64,000 nt of DNA from an uncultured Ramlibacter sp. (lineage in GTDB: Bacteria > Pseudomonadota > Gammaproteobacteria > Burkholderiales > Burkholderiaceae_C): NCBI RefSeq assembly GCF_936925435.1, contig NZ_CAKZHQ010000024.1, positions 124,001 through 188,000 on the forward strand, written 5' to 3'. How positions within the stretch are numbered: position 1 is the first letter of the stretch; every line of letters begins with the position of its first letter. Of this stretch, positions 26,400 to 36,527 are shown piece by piece. The position numbers and the translations under genes were made by a program. Below the pieces are notes generated by a model. That model saw only the letters and a program-made list of their open reading frames with translations, ran no database searches and had not been told where the DNA came from.

Positions 26400-26885
26400 T
26401 CAGTGCGCGATGCGGTCCTCGGTGTCGTCGCAGAGTTCGTCGAGCACCAGCGCATCGGGCTCGGCGCCAAAACTCCAGTACACCATCAGGACGATGATCT
26501 TCAGGTCGTCCAGTGGCACCGGCCCGCCGGGCGCGGCCATGGCACGGTCGACGACGATCTCGCGCATCGCCGCCGGCAGCACGCCCGAGGATTCAAGAAA
26601 GGAAATGAAGCCCAGGCATTGCGGGCCCAAGTGGTCCTGCTCAGCGATCGAATAGATTCGCATGCTGCCTGGCGATTGCAGGGGGGCCGGGGCCTCATCC
26701 GCTTCGGGCAGGCCGGGCTCGGTGTTTTGCGCCGCGAGGTTCAGGCCGTCGAGCCAGACCAGGGCCGCGCTGATTTCCTCTGCTTCGAAGCCGTGGGCGC
26801 TGAGTTTGCGGCCCAGTTGCTGCAGTTCGGGGCACGCATCGCCTCGCCAGTAGTTTTCGTAAACGTACACCAGCACTTCAAACAT
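26400..26885 (-). CDS. smg: Smg family protein (DUF494)
   Basis: 161 residues starting MFEVLVYVYENYWRGDACPE, the conserved Smg opening, with L-x-x-L-x-x-x-GF helices and the C-terminal ALVLDELCDD segment. Smg is a conserved small protein of unknown biochemical role that is usually found beside dprA and def, as here (dprA lies 77 bp upstream on the same strand). Confidence 0.92.
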   Translation of the reverse strand: MFEVLVYVYENYWRGDACPELQQLGRKLSAHGFEAEEISAALVWLDGLNLAAQNTEPGLPEADEAPAPLQSPGSMRIYSIAEQDHLGPQCLGFISFLESSGVLPAAMREIVVDRAMAAPGGPVPLDDLKIIVLMVYWSFGAEPDALVLDELCDDTEDRIAH

Positions 26886-26962
26886 GGCCCCAATATAGCC
26901 CAGAACCCGTCGGCTGGAAGTGCCAGATGGCGGCCTGTTGCGCCGCCGCGTCGGCGCTGGTT

Positions 26963-28084
26963 TCAGCCGGCGTCCAGGCGCTGGAACAGGCCGCCGGCCA
27001 AGCGCGCCAGCCGGCCTTCCAGCTCCAGCGCGAGCAGCTGGGCCTGCAGGCTGGCCGGCGCGATGCCGGTGCGCGCCACCAGGGCGTCCAGCCCGACCGG
27101 GTCATGGCCAAGGGCCTCCAGCAGAGCCCCTTCGAATGGCGCCACGGATGCTTGGCCGTCCAATGGCGCTGCCTGGGCCAGCGCGCCGGCACCCAGTTCG
27201 TCGAGCACGTCCTGCGCTGTCTCGACCAGCTTGGCGCCCTGCTTGAGCAGCTCATGGCAGCCGCGCGACTGCGTGGAATGGATGGAGCCGGGGATGGCAA
27301 ACACCTCGCGGCCCTGTTCCGCAGCCATCCGCGCGGTGATGAGCGAGCCGGACTTCAGCGCAGCCTCGACCACCAGGGTGCCCTGGCTCAGGGCGGCGAT
27401 GATGCGGTTGCGGCGCGGGAAGTTGGCGGCCAGGGGATGGGTGCCCAGCGGGTATTCGCTGACCAGCAGGCCGCGCTGGGCGATGCGGTGGGCCAGGTCC
27501 AGGTGCTGGCGCGGGTAGACCCGGTCCAGCCCGGTGCCGACCACCGCGATGGTTGCCAGCTGGCCCGGTGCGGCGCCCTCCAGCGCCCCTTCATGGGCCG
27601 CGCCGTCCACGCCCAGGGCCAGGCCCGACACCACCGTCAGGCCGGTCTGGGCAAAGCTGCGGGCGAAATTCCGAGCGTTCAGGGCGCCCTGCGCCGTCGG
27701 GTTGCGGCTGCCGACCACGGCGATGGCGGCGGGCCAGTTGTCGCGCTCATCCCCCATCAGGTAGAGCATCAGCGGTGGGTCTTCGGTCTGCAGCAGGCCT
27801 GCGGGATAGACGCTGTCGGCCAGGGTCAGGATGCGGCGCCGGCCATTGGGCGGCGCCTGCGCCAGCCATTGCAGGGCGACGTCCACCTGGGCGTCGAGTT
27901 CGTCCGGCGCCGTCTGCACGGCCAGGGCCTGCGCAGGGCTGACGATGGCCCGCAGCGCCGGCGTGTCCTGTTCAAAGATGTGCTGCGGCAGGCCAAAGGC
28001 GGCGAGCAGCCGGCGCGCGGCGCCGTTGCCGACACCGGGTGAGAGCGCCAGCCGCAGCCAGGCAGCGAGTTCCTGGCGCTCCAT
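26963..28084 (-). CDS. dprA: DNA-processing protein DprA
   Basis: 373 residues. N-terminal SAM-like helical region (to about 80), a central Rossmann-type DNA_processg_A domain with VVGSRNPTAQG, TVVSGLALGVDGAAHEGAL and the later NRIIAALSQGTLVVEA, and a C-terminal winged-helix domain (about 310-370). It loads RecA on incoming single-stranded DNA during natural transformation. In a smg/LysM/def cluster typical of Burkholderiales. Confidence 0.95.
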   Translation of the reverse strand: MERQELAAWLRLALSPGVGNGAARRLLAAFGLPQHIFEQDTPALRAIVSPAQALAVQTAPDELDAQVDVALQWLAQAPPNGRRRILTLADSVYPAGLLQTEDPPLMLYLMGDERDNWPAAIAVVGSRNPTAQGALNARNFARSFAQTGLTVVSGLALGVDGAAHEGALEGAAPGQLATIAVVGTGLDRVYPRQHLDLAHRIAQRGLLVSEYPLGTHPLAANFPRRNRIIAALSQGTLVVEAALKSGSLITARMAAEQGREVFAIPGSIHSTQSRGCHELLKQGAKLVETAQDVLDELGAGALAQAAPLDGQASVAPFEGALLEALGHDPVGLDALVARTGIAPASLQAQLLALELEGRLARLAGGLFQRLDAG

Positions 28085-28111
28085 GGCAGGGCAAGCGCCT
28101 TGCCTGGCGCC

Positions 28112-29359
28112 TCAGCGCGGGTTGACGACCCGGTCGCCGGCTTTGACTTCGTCGGTGACTTCGAGCACCAGCGCGTACGACAGCCGCTCGAACGGCCGGA
28201 AGACCATCAGCAGGCCGCTGCGCTCGTCGGGCATCTTGAGCACCTGGGGGCGCTCGCCCGGCTGGGTGCGGTCGCGGATCTGCGCGCCTTCGCGCAGGAT
28301 CGCCAGCACATGGCCGCTCTCGATGCCGTCGGCCGTGCCCTTGTTGATCGTGACCACCTGGCTCTGGCCGGCGAAGGCCACGGCGCTGCCGTACATGGAC
28401 ACGATGGTGCCGCCTTCCACCCGCTGGGCGGGCGCGCGCGGCACATAGCTATGGAGCTGGCGCGGCGGCTCTGGCAGCAGGCGGTCGCCGACGCGGATCT
28501 CCTCGCGCACCGAGACGATGTCGATGGTGGCGGGCACAGGCATGTTCTGCGTGTCGCCATTGGGCATCAGGACCGGCTGGGCGGTCTCGCTGCGCACCAG
28601 CACCGCCTTGCCCAGGTACTGGGCTTCGTAACCGAGCACGGCCTTGGTGACCGGGTCAAACAGCGGCCGGGCATCGCGGAAGACGCGGTATTCCTCGTCG
28701 CGGGGGCCCCCGGTCTTGAGCAGCGGGGTCTCGGCCAGGCCGCGTGCATAGGCCCGGTCGCCCCGGCTGATCAGCACGCGGCTGTCGTTCATGCCGACGA
28801 TGCGCGGTGCCAGTTGCAGGGTGAGCTCGTCGACGATCACCGGCTCGGCCAGGAAAGGCTCGATCAGGTGCGGTTGCAGGGTCGGCAGGGACACGTCGCT
28901 GAGCACCTGGATGCGGTTGCGCGGCGAGACCCGCACCGTGTCGGTCGGCGGAGTGTCCAGCGCGCCGGAGGCCGAGCGCACGCGCAGGGTGGCGCGGCCG
29001 TCCTTTTTCTCCAGCGACAGCTGCTGGCCGGGGTAGATGCGGTGCGGGTTGCGCACTTCCTGCAGGTTCATGCCCCACAGCTCGGGCCAGCGCCACGGCG
29101 TCCTGAGAAAGACGCCGGCGATGGCCCACAGGGTGTCGCCCGACTTGACCGTGTAGTTGTCCGGCGCATTGGGCGCCAGCTCGCTCAGGGGCACGCCGGC
29201 CTGGGCGACCTGGGTGGCTGTTGCCCGCTGGTCCGGCGTGATCGGATAATTCTGCGCCTGGGCCGGCAGCGCCAGCAGGCTGCCGGCCACGGCCGCCAGG
29301 ACCGCCCACGCCGTCAGCGGCTGCGGATGCGGGCCTGAAGCTGCCTTGGATTGCGCCAT
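28112..29359 (-). CDS. LysM peptidoglycan-binding protein, exported
   Basis: 415 residues from the ATG at 29359 (MAQSKAASG), chosen because it gives a proper signal peptide ending ALPAQAQ; an upstream in-frame start would add 33 residues before it. A LysM domain at about residues 70-120 (YTVKSGDTLWAIAGVFL ... IYPGQQL) binds glycan strands. The remaining 280 residues are beta-rich and of unknown function, common to Burkholderiales proteins between dprA and def. Periplasmic. Divergent from def. Confidence 0.88.
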   Translation of the reverse strand: MAQSKAASGPHPQPLTAWAVLAAVAGSLLALPAQAQNYPITPDQRATATQVAQAGVPLSELAPNAPDNYTVKSGDTLWAIAGVFLRTPWRWPELWGMNLQEVRNPHRIYPGQQLSLEKKDGRATLRVRSASGALDTPPTDTVRVSPRNRIQVLSDVSLPTLQPHLIEPFLAEPVIVDELTLQLAPRIVGMNDSRVLISRGDRAYARGLAETPLLKTGGPRDEEYRVFRDARPLFDPVTKAVLGYEAQYLGKAVLVRSETAQPVLMPNGDTQNMPVPATIDIVSVREEIRVGDRLLPEPPRQLHSYVPRAPAQRVEGGTIVSMYGSAVAFAGQSQVVTINKGTADGIESGHVLAILREGAQIRDRTQPGERPQVLKMPDERSGLLMVFRPFERLSYALVLEVTDEVKAGDRVVNPR

Positions 29360-29526
29360 GATGGATGTTCCCCTTGTAGGTGCTTCCAGCCGGGCCGCGG
29401 CCCATGGAAGTCTTGACAATTTACTGGCAATTTTGGCCCCAAGCCCTTGATTGGGCAACGTTTATAGCTTCGCGCTCCTGCCGGGAAAGGCAAAAGTGGC
29501 GAAAATACCGACACTGAGACCTCGAT

Positions 29527-30039
29527 ATGGCTGTCCTTCCTATTCTTTGTTACCCCGATCCCAGGCTGCATACAGTTGCCCGGCCCGTGCAGGCCGTCGA
29601 TGCCCGCATCCAGACCCTCGTTGCCGACATGCTGGCGACCATGTACGACGCCCAGGGCATCGGCCTGGCGGCGACCCAGGTCGACGTCCATGAGCGGGTG
29701 GTCGTGATCGACGTGTCCGAGGAGCACAACCAGCCCCTGGTGCTGGTCAACCCGGAAATCACCTGGGCCAGTCCTGAGACCCAGATCAACGACGAGGGCT
29801 GCCTGTCGGTGCCCGGAATCTACGACGGCGTCGAGCGCGCTTCGGCCATCAAGGTCACGGCGCTCGACGGCGAAGGGCGCTCGCGCACCCTCGAGGCCGA
29901 AGGCTTGCTGGCGGTGTGCATCCAGCACGAGATGGACCACCTGCTGGGCAAGGTCTTTGTCGAATACCTGTCGCCGCTCAAGCGCAACCGCATCAAGACC
30001 AAGATGCTCAAGGCCCGCCGCGACACGGCCAAGGCCTGA
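29527..30039 (+). CDS. def: peptide deformylase
   Basis: 170 residues with all three motifs: [16 protein letters not shown] and QHEMDHL (metal ligands are the Cys of motif 2 and the two His of HEMDH). It removes the formyl group from nascent proteins, in the cytoplasm at the ribosome exit. In the order def - lipoprotein - fmt, so formylation and deformylation genes are linked as usual. Confidence 0.96.
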   Translation: MAVLPILCYPDPRLHTVARPVQAVDARIQTLVADMLATMYDAQGIGLAATQVDVHERVVVIDVSEEHNQPLVLVNPEITWASPETQINDEGCLSVPGIYDGVERASAIKVTALDGEGRSRTLEAEGLLAVCIQHEMDHLLGKVFVEYLSPLKRNRIKTKMLKARRDTAKA

Positions 30040-30064
30040 GCCTTTTTTCCGGAAGGACCGCACC

Positions 30065-30553
30065 ATGCGCAAGCTGTTTGCCCTTTGCCTGGCCGTGCTG
30101 TTGGCCGGCTGTGCCGGCGGCTTTGTCCACCGTTTCGAGGTGCCGCCGGGCACCCCGCGCGAGGCCGTGATCGCCCGGCTGGGCACGCCGACCCGCGCCG
30201 TGCCGCTGGCCAATGGCGAGCGCCTGCAGTACTCGCTGCAGCCCTTTGGCCGCGCCACCTGGATGGTCGATTTCGACGCCTCGGGCAAGGCGCTGGGCTC
30301 GCGCCAGGTGCTGACGGAAGCCAATTTCCACCGCATCGAGGTCGGCAAGTGGACACTCGCCGACGTCGAGCGCGAGTTCGGCCCGCCAGCCACGGTGGAC
30401 CGCGTGGGAAGCTGGAACGGCCCGGTCCTGACCTGGCGCTGGTACGACAGCGTCGGTGCTGAGATGCTCTACCACGTCTACCTCGACCCGCAGGGTGTGG
30501 TGCAGCGCGCCCATCCCACCATGGAGTTGTTCAGCGTGCGCGAGCGACGCTAG
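30065..30553 (+). CDS. lipoprotein of SmpA/OmlA-like type
   Basis: 162 residues. Lipobox LLAGC with Cys16; the mature part has two copies of a BamE/SmpA-like pattern: VPPGTPREAVIARLGTPTR and KWTLADVEREFGPPATV. Outer-membrane lipoprotein of unknown role, placed between def and fmt with gaps of 25 and 12 bases, so it is almost surely cotranscribed. It is not BamE itself. Confidence 0.75.
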   Translation: MRKLFALCLAVLLAGCAGGFVHRFEVPPGTPREAVIARLGTPTRAVPLANGERLQYSLQPFGRATWMVDFDASGKALGSRQVLTEANFHRIEVGKWTLADVEREFGPPATVDRVGSWNGPVLTWRWYDSVGAEMLYHVYLDPQGVVQRAHPTMELFSVRERR

Positions 30554-30565
30554 GGCTCCACCACG

Positions 30566-31540
30566 ATGCGCGTCATCTTCGCGGGCACGCCGGAATTCGC
30601 CGGCACCGCCCTCCAGCACCTGCACGCCGCAGGCTTCGACATTCCCCTGGTCCTGAGCCAGCCTGACCGACCGGCCGGCCGCGGCATGCAATTGCAGGCC
30701 TCGCCGGTCAAGCAGTTCGCGCTGGCGCATGGCATCGCGGTGGCACAGCCGCGCAGCCTGCGCCTGGACGGCAAGTACCCGCAGGACGCGGCCGCGGCGC
30801 AGGCCGCCATCGAAGCGGCCCGGGCCGATGTGATGGTGGTCGCCGCCTACGGCCTGATCCTGCCGCAGTGGACGCTGCGGGCCCCACGGCTTGGCTGCCT
30901 GAACATCCACGCCTCGCTGCTGCCGCGCTGGCGCGGCGCCGCGCCCATCCACCGCGCCATCGAGGCCGGCGACAGCCAGACCGGCATCACCATCATGCAG
31001 ATGGACGCCGGCCTGGACACCGGCGACATGCTGCTGGTCGAGCGCATGGCCATCGCGGCCAAGGACACCACGGCCACGCTGCACGACAGGCTGGCTGTGC
31101 TGGGCGGCCGCCTGGTCGTGGAGGCGCTGGAGCTGGCGGCCTGCGGCGGCTTTCACCCCGTGCCCCAGCCGGCCGAGGGCGTCAACTATGCCCACAAGAT
31201 CGAGAAGGCCGAGGCCGCGGTCGACTGGTCGCTGCCGGCGGCGCTGATCGAGCGCCGCATCCGCGCCTTCGACCCTTTTCCCGGCGCCACCGGCCGCCTG
31301 GGCGCCGACGTCCTGAAGCTGTGGCGCTCTGAAATCGATAGCATCTCAGGTCCAGCGGACGGTAGCTGCGGGCAGATTTTGTCAGTGGATGGGGCTGGTG
31401 TGCGGGTCGCCTGCGGTGACGGCGTGCTGCGCCTGACCGAGTTGCAGCGCGCCGGCGGCAAGCGCCTGCCGGTGGCCGATTTCCTGCGCGGCTTCACGCT
31501 GGCGCCGGGCATGGCCTTCGACGCACCGGCCGCAGCCTGA
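30566..31540 (+). CDS. fmt: methionyl-tRNA formyltransferase
   Basis: 324 residues. The catalytic core has [20 protein letters not shown] and [11 protein letters not shown]; the C-terminal OB-like domain follows from about residue 208. It uses 10-formyl-THF to formylate initiator Met-tRNA. A 17-nt dispersed repeat (31326-31342) lies in the C-terminal domain and is read as SEIDSISG, adding a short loop-like segment of low conservation. The last base overlaps the first base of azlC. Confidence 0.96.
   Translation: MRVIFAGTPEFAGTALQHLHAAGFDIPLVLSQPDRPAGRGMQLQASPVKQFALAHGIAVAQPRSLRLDGKYPQDAAAAQAAIEAARADVMVVAAYGLILPQWTLRAPRLGCLNIHASLLPRWRGAAPIHRAIEAGDSQTGITIMQMDAGLDTGDMLLVERMAIAAKDTTATLHDRLAVLGGRLVVEALELAACGGFHPVPQPAEGVNYAHKIEKAEAAVDWSLPAALIERRIRAFDPFPGATGRLGADVLKLWRSEIDSISGPADGSCGQILSVDGAGVRVACGDGVLRLTELQRAGGKRLPVADFLRGFTLAPGMAFDAPAAA
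31326..31342. repeat. 17-nt dispersed repeat inside fmt
   Basis: GCTCTGAAATCGATAGC, followed by TCAGGTCCAGCGGACGGTAGC, a longer flank that probably belongs to a larger decayed form. It is read as part of the Fmt C-terminal domain. Confidence 0.65.
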
Positions 31541-32274
31541 TGTTTTTCCTGCGCAGCGTCCACGGCCATCCCGAGTTCCGCAGCGGCGCGCGCGACATGG
31601 CATCTCTGGCGCCGGGCATCGCCGCCTGGGGCCTGATGACGGGCGTGGCCATGGTCAAGGCCGGCATGAGCACGGTGGAAGCGCTGGCCATGACCTTCCT
31701 GGTCTATGCCGGCAGCGCGCAACTCGCGGCCATCCCGCTGATCGTCGCCGGCGCGCCGTTGTGGGTGATCGTGGCCACGGGCTTTTGCGTCAATCTGCGC
31801 TTCGTGGTCTTCAGCCTGCACCTGCGGCCCTACCTGATGCACATGCCGCGCTGGCGCCGCCTGGCCAACGGCTACCTCACGGCCGACCTGAGCTACGCCC
31901 TGTTCACCAAGCGCTTCCCGCAACCCCCCGCCGATGCCGCCGGCCAGGCGCAGCAGGAGGCCTATCTGGCGGGCAACTACTTCGTCACCTGGTGCGCCTG
32001 GATGGGGTTGAGCGTGGTGGGTATCGCGCTGGCCAACCTCATCCCCACCTCCTGGGGCCTGGGTTTTGCCGGCGTGCTGTGCCTGGTGGGCATCCTGTGC
32101 TCGCTGGCCAACACGCCGCTGCGCGCGCTGTCGGCCGCGATCGCCGGTGCCGCCGCAGTCGCCACCTATGCCCTGCCGCTCAAGCTCAATGTCGTGGCCT
32201 CCATCCTGGTGGCGGTGGCGGCCTGCTATTGGTTGGAGCAGAAGATGCCGGCGCGTCCGGAGGTTGAGCAATGA
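31540..32274 (+). CDS. azlC: AzlC family branched-chain amino acid exporter subunit
   Basis: 244 residues, five to six hydrophobic helices, with the family segment MTFLVYAGSAQLAAIPLI and VATGFCVNLRFVVFS. AzlC with AzlD exports branched-chain amino acids or analogues across the inner membrane. Its first base is the last base of fmt and its end overlaps azlD by ATGA, so it is part of the def-fmt operon. Confidence 0.92.
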   Translation: MFFLRSVHGHPEFRSGARDMASLAPGIAAWGLMTGVAMVKAGMSTVEALAMTFLVYAGSAQLAAIPLIVAGAPLWVIVATGFCVNLRFVVFSLHLRPYLMHMPRWRRLANGYLTADLSYALFTKRFPQPPADAAGQAQQEAYLAGNYFVTWCAWMGLSVVGIALANLIPTSWGLGFAGVLCLVGILCSLANTPLRALSAAIAGAAAVATYALPLKLNVVASILVAVAACYWLEQKMPARPEVEQ

Positions 32275-32609
32275 CCCGCGTGACCGATGGCTGGACCCTG
32301 GCCGTGATCCTGGGCCTGGCCTGCATGACCGTGCTCACGCGCTGCTTCTTCTTCATCCTGGACAAGCCCTGGTCGCTGCCGGACTGGGCGCACCGCGCCC
32401 TGCAGTACGCGCCGGTCGCGGCGCTGGCCGGCGTGGTCATTCCCGAAGTGGTGATGGCCAACGGCCATCTGGTGTCGACCTGGCAGGACGCGCGCCTGTT
32501 CGCCGGCCTGGCGGGCGTGGCCGTCTACTTCTGGCGCAGGAGCGTGCTGCTGACCCTGATCCTGGGCATGGCGGTCTATCTGCCGCTGCACCTGGGGCTG
32601 GGCTGGTAG
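32271..32609 (+). CDS. azlD: AzlD family membrane protein
   Basis: 112 residues with four hydrophobic helices, typical of the small AzlD partner. Translationally coupled to azlC by a 4-base overlap. ALQYAPVAALAGVVIPEVV is the conserved centre. Confidence 0.9.
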   Translation: MTRVTDGWTLAVILGLACMTVLTRCFFFILDKPWSLPDWAHRALQYAPVAALAGVVIPEVVMANGHLVSTWQDARLFAGLAGVAVYFWRRSVLLTLILGMAVYLPLHLGLGW

Positions 32610-32657
32610 CCCTCCGTAAAATCGCGAGTTCTTCTTCCCCGCAACCCGGAACCCGCC

Positions 32658-33851
32658 ATGAACGTCCTGCGCTTCTCCGATCTCTGTGCCCAAGGCAAGG
32701 CCGCCGGCCAACGCGTCTTCATCCGTGCCGACCTCAACGTGCCGCAGGACGACGCCGGCAACATCACCGAGGACACGCGGGTGCGCGCCTCCATCCCCTG
32801 CATCCGCCTGGCGCTGGATGCCGGCGCTGCGGTGATGGTCACCTCGCACCTGGGCCGCCCCACCGAGGGCGAGTTCAAACCCGCCGATTCGCTGGCGCCG
32901 GTGGCGCGCCGCCTGTCCGAGCTGCTGGGCCGCGACGTGCCCGTCATCTCCAACTGGGTCAACGGCGTGCAGGTCCAGAGCGGCGCCGTGGTGCTGCTGG
33001 AGAACTGCCGCGTCAACAAGGGCGAGAAGAAAAACGATCCCGTGCTGGCAAAGAAGATGGCGGCGCTGTGCGACATCTTCGTGCACGACGCCTTCGGCAC
33101 GGCGCACCGCGCCGAAGCCTCGACCTACGGCATTGCCCAGTTCGCGCCGGTGGCCTGCGCCGGCCCGCTGCTGGCGGCCGAGATCGACGCCATCAGCAAG
33201 GCCCTGGCCAACCCGAAGCGGCCGCTGGCGGCCATCGTCGCCGGCTCCAAGGTCTCGACCAAGCTCACCATCCTGGAAGCGCTGGCCCGAAACGTCGACC
33301 AGCTGATCGTCGGCGGCGGCATCGCCAACACCTTCATGCTGGCGGCCGGCCTGAAGATCGGCAAGAGCCTGGCCGAGCCCGACCTGGTGGGCCAGGCCAG
33401 GGCCGTGATCGAGGCCATGAAGGCGCGCGGCGCCGAGGTGCCCATCCCCACCGACGTGGTCACTGCCAAGGAATTCAAGGCCGATGCCAAGGCCACGGTC
33501 AAGCGCGCCACCGAGGTGGAGGACGACGATCTGATCCTGGACATCGGCCCGGAGACCGCAGCCAGGCTGGCCGAGCAGCTCATGGCCGCCGGCACCATCG
33601 TCTGGAACGGCCCGGTCGGCGTGTTCGAATTCGACGCCTTCGCCAACGGTACGCAGACCATCGCCCGCGCCATCGCCGCATCCAGTGCCTTCAGCATCGC
33701 CGGTGGCGGCGACACCCTGGCGGCCATCGCCAAGTACGGCATCGAGCAGCAGGTGGGCTATATCTCCACCGGCGGCGGCGCCTTTCTCGAGGTGCTGGAA
33801 GGTAAAACCCTGCCGGCCTTCGAGATCTTGCAGCAACGCGCCAAAGGCTGA
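32658..33851 (+). CDS. pgk: phosphoglycerate kinase
   Basis: 397 residues, full length. [20 protein letters not shown] and SHLGRPTEG (3-phosphoglycerate site) in the N-terminal domain; [10 protein letters not shown] and GGGDTLAAI (nucleotide site) in the C-terminal domain. It makes ATP from 1,3-bisphosphoglycerate in glycolysis or runs backward in gluconeogenesis. First of a pgk-pyk-fba cluster; the gap after it is 79 bases with its own candidate promoter for pyk. Confidence 0.97.
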   Translation: MNVLRFSDLCAQGKAAGQRVFIRADLNVPQDDAGNITEDTRVRASIPCIRLALDAGAAVMVTSHLGRPTEGEFKPADSLAPVARRLSELLGRDVPVISNWVNGVQVQSGAVVLLENCRVNKGEKKNDPVLAKKMAALCDIFVHDAFGTAHRAEASTYGIAQFAPVACAGPLLAAEIDAISKALANPKRPLAAIVAGSKVSTKLTILEALARNVDQLIVGGGIANTFMLAAGLKIGKSLAEPDLVGQARAVIEAMKARGAEVPIPTDVVTAKEFKADAKATVKRATEVEDDDLILDIGPETAARLAEQLMAAGTIVWNGPVGVFEFDAFANGTQTIARAIAASSAFSIAGGGDTLAAIAKYGIEQQVGYISTGGGAFLEVLEGKTLPAFEILQQRAKG

Positions 33852-33867
33852 GCACCCGCTTTCGTAC

Positions 33868-33896
33868 CTGACATGTAACCCGATCTGGGCCAGAAT
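33868..33896 (+). promoter_or_regulatory. candidate sigma-70 promoter of pyk
   Basis: CTGACA (33868-33873), a 17-base spacer, then CAGAAT (33891-33896), 35 bases before the pyk ATG. The A/T-rich tract TTAATTACATAAAAC follows in the leader. Confidence 0.5.
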
Positions 33897-33930
33897 CCGA
33901 AACTTAATTACATAAAACGGAGACAAGCCA

Positions 33931-35364
33931 ATGGCCACTCGCGGCACCAAGATCGTTGCCACCCTCGGACCTGCTTCCAGCGACCCTGCTCTGCTGGAAC
34001 AGATGATCCGCGCCGGCGTCAACTGTGTGCGGCTGAACTTCAGCCATGGCACGGCGCAGGACCACATCGACCGTGCCGCCCTGGTGCGCGCCGCCGCCCA
34101 GCGCGCCGGCCGCGAGGTGGCCATCATGGCTGACCTGCAGGGCCCGAAGATCCGCGTCGGCAAGTTCGCCGAAGGCAAGGTCATGCTCGAGACGGGCATG
34201 AAGTTCGTGCTCGACGCGTCGCGCACCGAACCGGGCGACCTGCAGGGCGTGGGGCTGGACTACAAGGAGCTGCCGCGCGACGTCAAGGCCGGCGACACCT
34301 TGCTGCTCAACGACGGATTGATCGTCATGACCGTGGACAAGGTCCTGGGCGAGGAGGTCCACACCACCGTCAAGATCGGCGGCGTGCTGTCCAACAACAA
34401 GGGCATCAACAAGCAGGGCGGCGGCCTGACGGCGCCGGCCCTGACGGCCAAGGACATGGAGGACATCCGCACCGCGATGAGCTTCCAGGCCGACTACGTG
34501 GCGGTGAGCTTTCCGCAGAATGCCAGCGACATGGAGATGGCGCGCCAGCTGTGCAACGTGGCCGGCGCCGAGTACCGCCACAAGCCCGGCCTGATCGCCA
34601 AGATCGAGCGGGCCGAGGCCATCCCCAACCTGGAGGCCATCTGCAGGGCCAGCGACGGCATCATGGTGGCGCGCGGCGACCTGGCCATCGAGGTCGGCAA
34701 CGCCGCCGTGCCTGCCCTGCAAAAGCGCATGATCCGCATGGCCCGCGCGCTGGACAAGGTGGTCATCACCGCCACCCACATGATGGAGTCGATGATCACC
34801 AACCCGGTGCCCACGCGCGCCGAGGTCAGCGACGTCGCCAACGCCGTGCTCGATGGCACGGATGCGGTCATGACATCGGCCGAAACCGCCGCCGGCAAGT
34901 ACCCGCTGGAGACCATCATCGAGATGGCCAACATCTGCTCGGAGGCGGAAAAGGCCGAGGACGTGAAGCTCGACGCCGACTTCACCGACATGGCCTTCTC
35001 GCGCATCGACCAGTCGATCGCCATGGGCGCCCTGTTCACCGCCCACCACCTGGGCTGCAAGGCCATCGTGGCGCTGACCGATTCGGGCTCCACCGCCCTG
35101 TGGATGAGCCGTCACCGCATCCACATCCCGATCTATGCGCTCACGCCCAAGCTGTCGACCCAGCGCCGCATGGCCCTGTACCGCAATGTGCGGCCGCTGC
35201 TGATGGACCAGAGCGTCGAGCGCGACACCGCCCTGGCCGACGCCGAGGCCCACCTCAAGCGCCGCGGCATCGTCGGCAGCGGCGATATCTACGCCATCAC
35301 CTGCGGTGAACCCATGGGCGCCCCGGGCGGCACCAACATGCTCAAGATCGTCCGCGCCACGTGA
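33931..35364 (+). CDS. pyk: pyruvate kinase
   Basis: 477 residues. Contains TKIVATLGPAS, the substrate-binding RLNFSHG and the metal/active-site region GIMVARGDLAIEVG and ATHMMESMI. It converts phosphoenolpyruvate and ADP to pyruvate and ATP. ACGGAGACAAG gives a clear ribosome-binding site. Between pgk and fba, forming a lower-glycolysis block. Confidence 0.97.
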   Translation: MATRGTKIVATLGPASSDPALLEQMIRAGVNCVRLNFSHGTAQDHIDRAALVRAAAQRAGREVAIMADLQGPKIRVGKFAEGKVMLETGMKFVLDASRTEPGDLQGVGLDYKELPRDVKAGDTLLLNDGLIVMTVDKVLGEEVHTTVKIGGVLSNNKGINKQGGGLTAPALTAKDMEDIRTAMSFQADYVAVSFPQNASDMEMARQLCNVAGAEYRHKPGLIAKIERAEAIPNLEAICRASDGIMVARGDLAIEVGNAAVPALQKRMIRMARALDKVVITATHMMESMITNPVPTRAEVSDVANAVLDGTDAVMTSAETAAGKYPLETIIEMANICSEAEKAEDVKLDADFTDMAFSRIDQSIAMGALFTAHHLGCKAIVALTDSGSTALWMSRHRIHIPIYALTPKLSTQRRMALYRNVRPLLMDQSVERDTALADAEAHLKRRGIVGSGDIYAITCGEPMGAPGGTNMLKIVRAT

Positions 35365-35462
35365 GCCCACAGCAGCCTGGCACGGGCAGGTAAAATCGGG
35401 GGAGTTACCGCGTGCCTGCCTGCGGCCGCGCCCCGGCTTTTTCATCTCCTCGGACCACTGCC

Positions 35463-36527
35463 ATGCCCCTCGTTTCCATGCGCCAGCTGCTGGACCATGC
35501 CGCCGTCAACGGCTATGGCATCCCGGCCTTCAACGTCAACAACCTCGAGCAGGTCCAGGCCGTGATGGAAGCGGCCCGGGAAACCGGCGCGCCGGTCATC
35601 CTGCAGGCCAGCGCCGGCGCCCGCAAATACGCCGGCGAGCCCTTCATCAAGCACCTGATCCAGGCGGCCGTCGAGGCCTACCCCGAGATCCCGCTGGTCA
35701 TGCACCAGGACCACGGCAGCACGCCCCAGGTCTGCCAGGGCGCGATCAACCTGGGCTTCGGCTCGGTGATGATGGACGGGTCGCTGCGCGAAGACGCCAA
35801 GACCCCGGCCGACTTCGCCTACAACGTGCGCGTCACGCGCGAAGTGGTGGACATGGCGCACAAGGTCGGCGTCACCGTCGAAGGCGAACTGGGCTGCCTG
35901 GGCAACCTGGAAACCGGCGAAGCCGGTGAGGAAGACGGCGTCGGCGCCGAGGGCAAGCTGGACCACAGCCAGATGCTGACCGACCCCGAAGAGGCCGCCC
36001 AGTTCGTCAAGGCCACCCAGCTGGACGCCCTGGCCATCGCGATCGGCACCAGCCACGGCGCCTACAAGTTCAGCCGCCCGCCCACCGGCGACATCCTGGC
36101 CATCAGCCGCGTCAAGGAAATCCACAAGCGCATCCCCAACACCCACCTGGTGATGCATGGTTCGTCCTCCGTGCCGCAGGAGCTGCTGGCCCTGATCAAC
36201 CAGTACGGCGGCAAGATGAAGGAAACCTACGGCGTACCGGTGGCCGAAATCCAGGAAGCCATCAAGCACGGCGTGCGCAAGATCAACATCGACACCGACA
36301 TCCGCCTGGCCATGACCGGCGCGGTGCGCAAGTTCCTGGCCGAGAACCCCGACAAGTTCGATGCCCGCGAATGGCTCAAGCCCGCGCGCGAGGCCGCCAA
36401 GCAGGTCTGCAAGCAGCGCTACATCGAGTTCGGCTGCGAAGGCCAGGCTGGCAAGATCAAGGGCGACAGCCTGCAGGTCGTCGCCGCCAGGTACGCCAAG
36501 GGCGAACTGGCGCAGGTCGTCCATTGA
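35463..36527 (+). CDS. fba: class II fructose-bisphosphate aldolase
   Basis: 354 residues. Zn ligands and active site are visible: [21 protein letters not shown] and MHGSSSVP; the long C-terminal part is the class IIB type. It interconverts fructose-1,6-bisphosphate with DHAP and glyceraldehyde-3-phosphate. The stop overlaps the TTG start of purC by four bases. Upstream TAAAATCG is a possible -10 region. Confidence 0.97.
   Translation: MPLVSMRQLLDHAAVNGYGIPAFNVNNLEQVQAVMEAARETGAPVILQASAGARKYAGEPFIKHLIQAAVEAYPEIPLVMHQDHGSTPQVCQGAINLGFGSVMMDGSLREDAKTPADFAYNVRVTREVVDMAHKVGVTVEGELGCLGNLETGEAGEEDGVGAEGKLDHSQMLTDPEEAAQFVKATQLDALAIAIGTSHGAYKFSRPPTGDILAISRVKEIHKRIPNTHLVMHGSSSVPQELLALINQYGGKMKETYGVPVAEIQEAIKHGVRKINIDTDIRLAMTGAVRKFLAENPDKFDAREWLKPAREAAKQVCKQRYIEFGCEGQAGKIKGDSLQVVAARYAKGELAQVVH

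Noticed and set aside
29413..29418. TTGACA as a promoter -35 for def
   Set aside because: No acceptable -10 box follows at 16-18 bases; kept out of the feature list.
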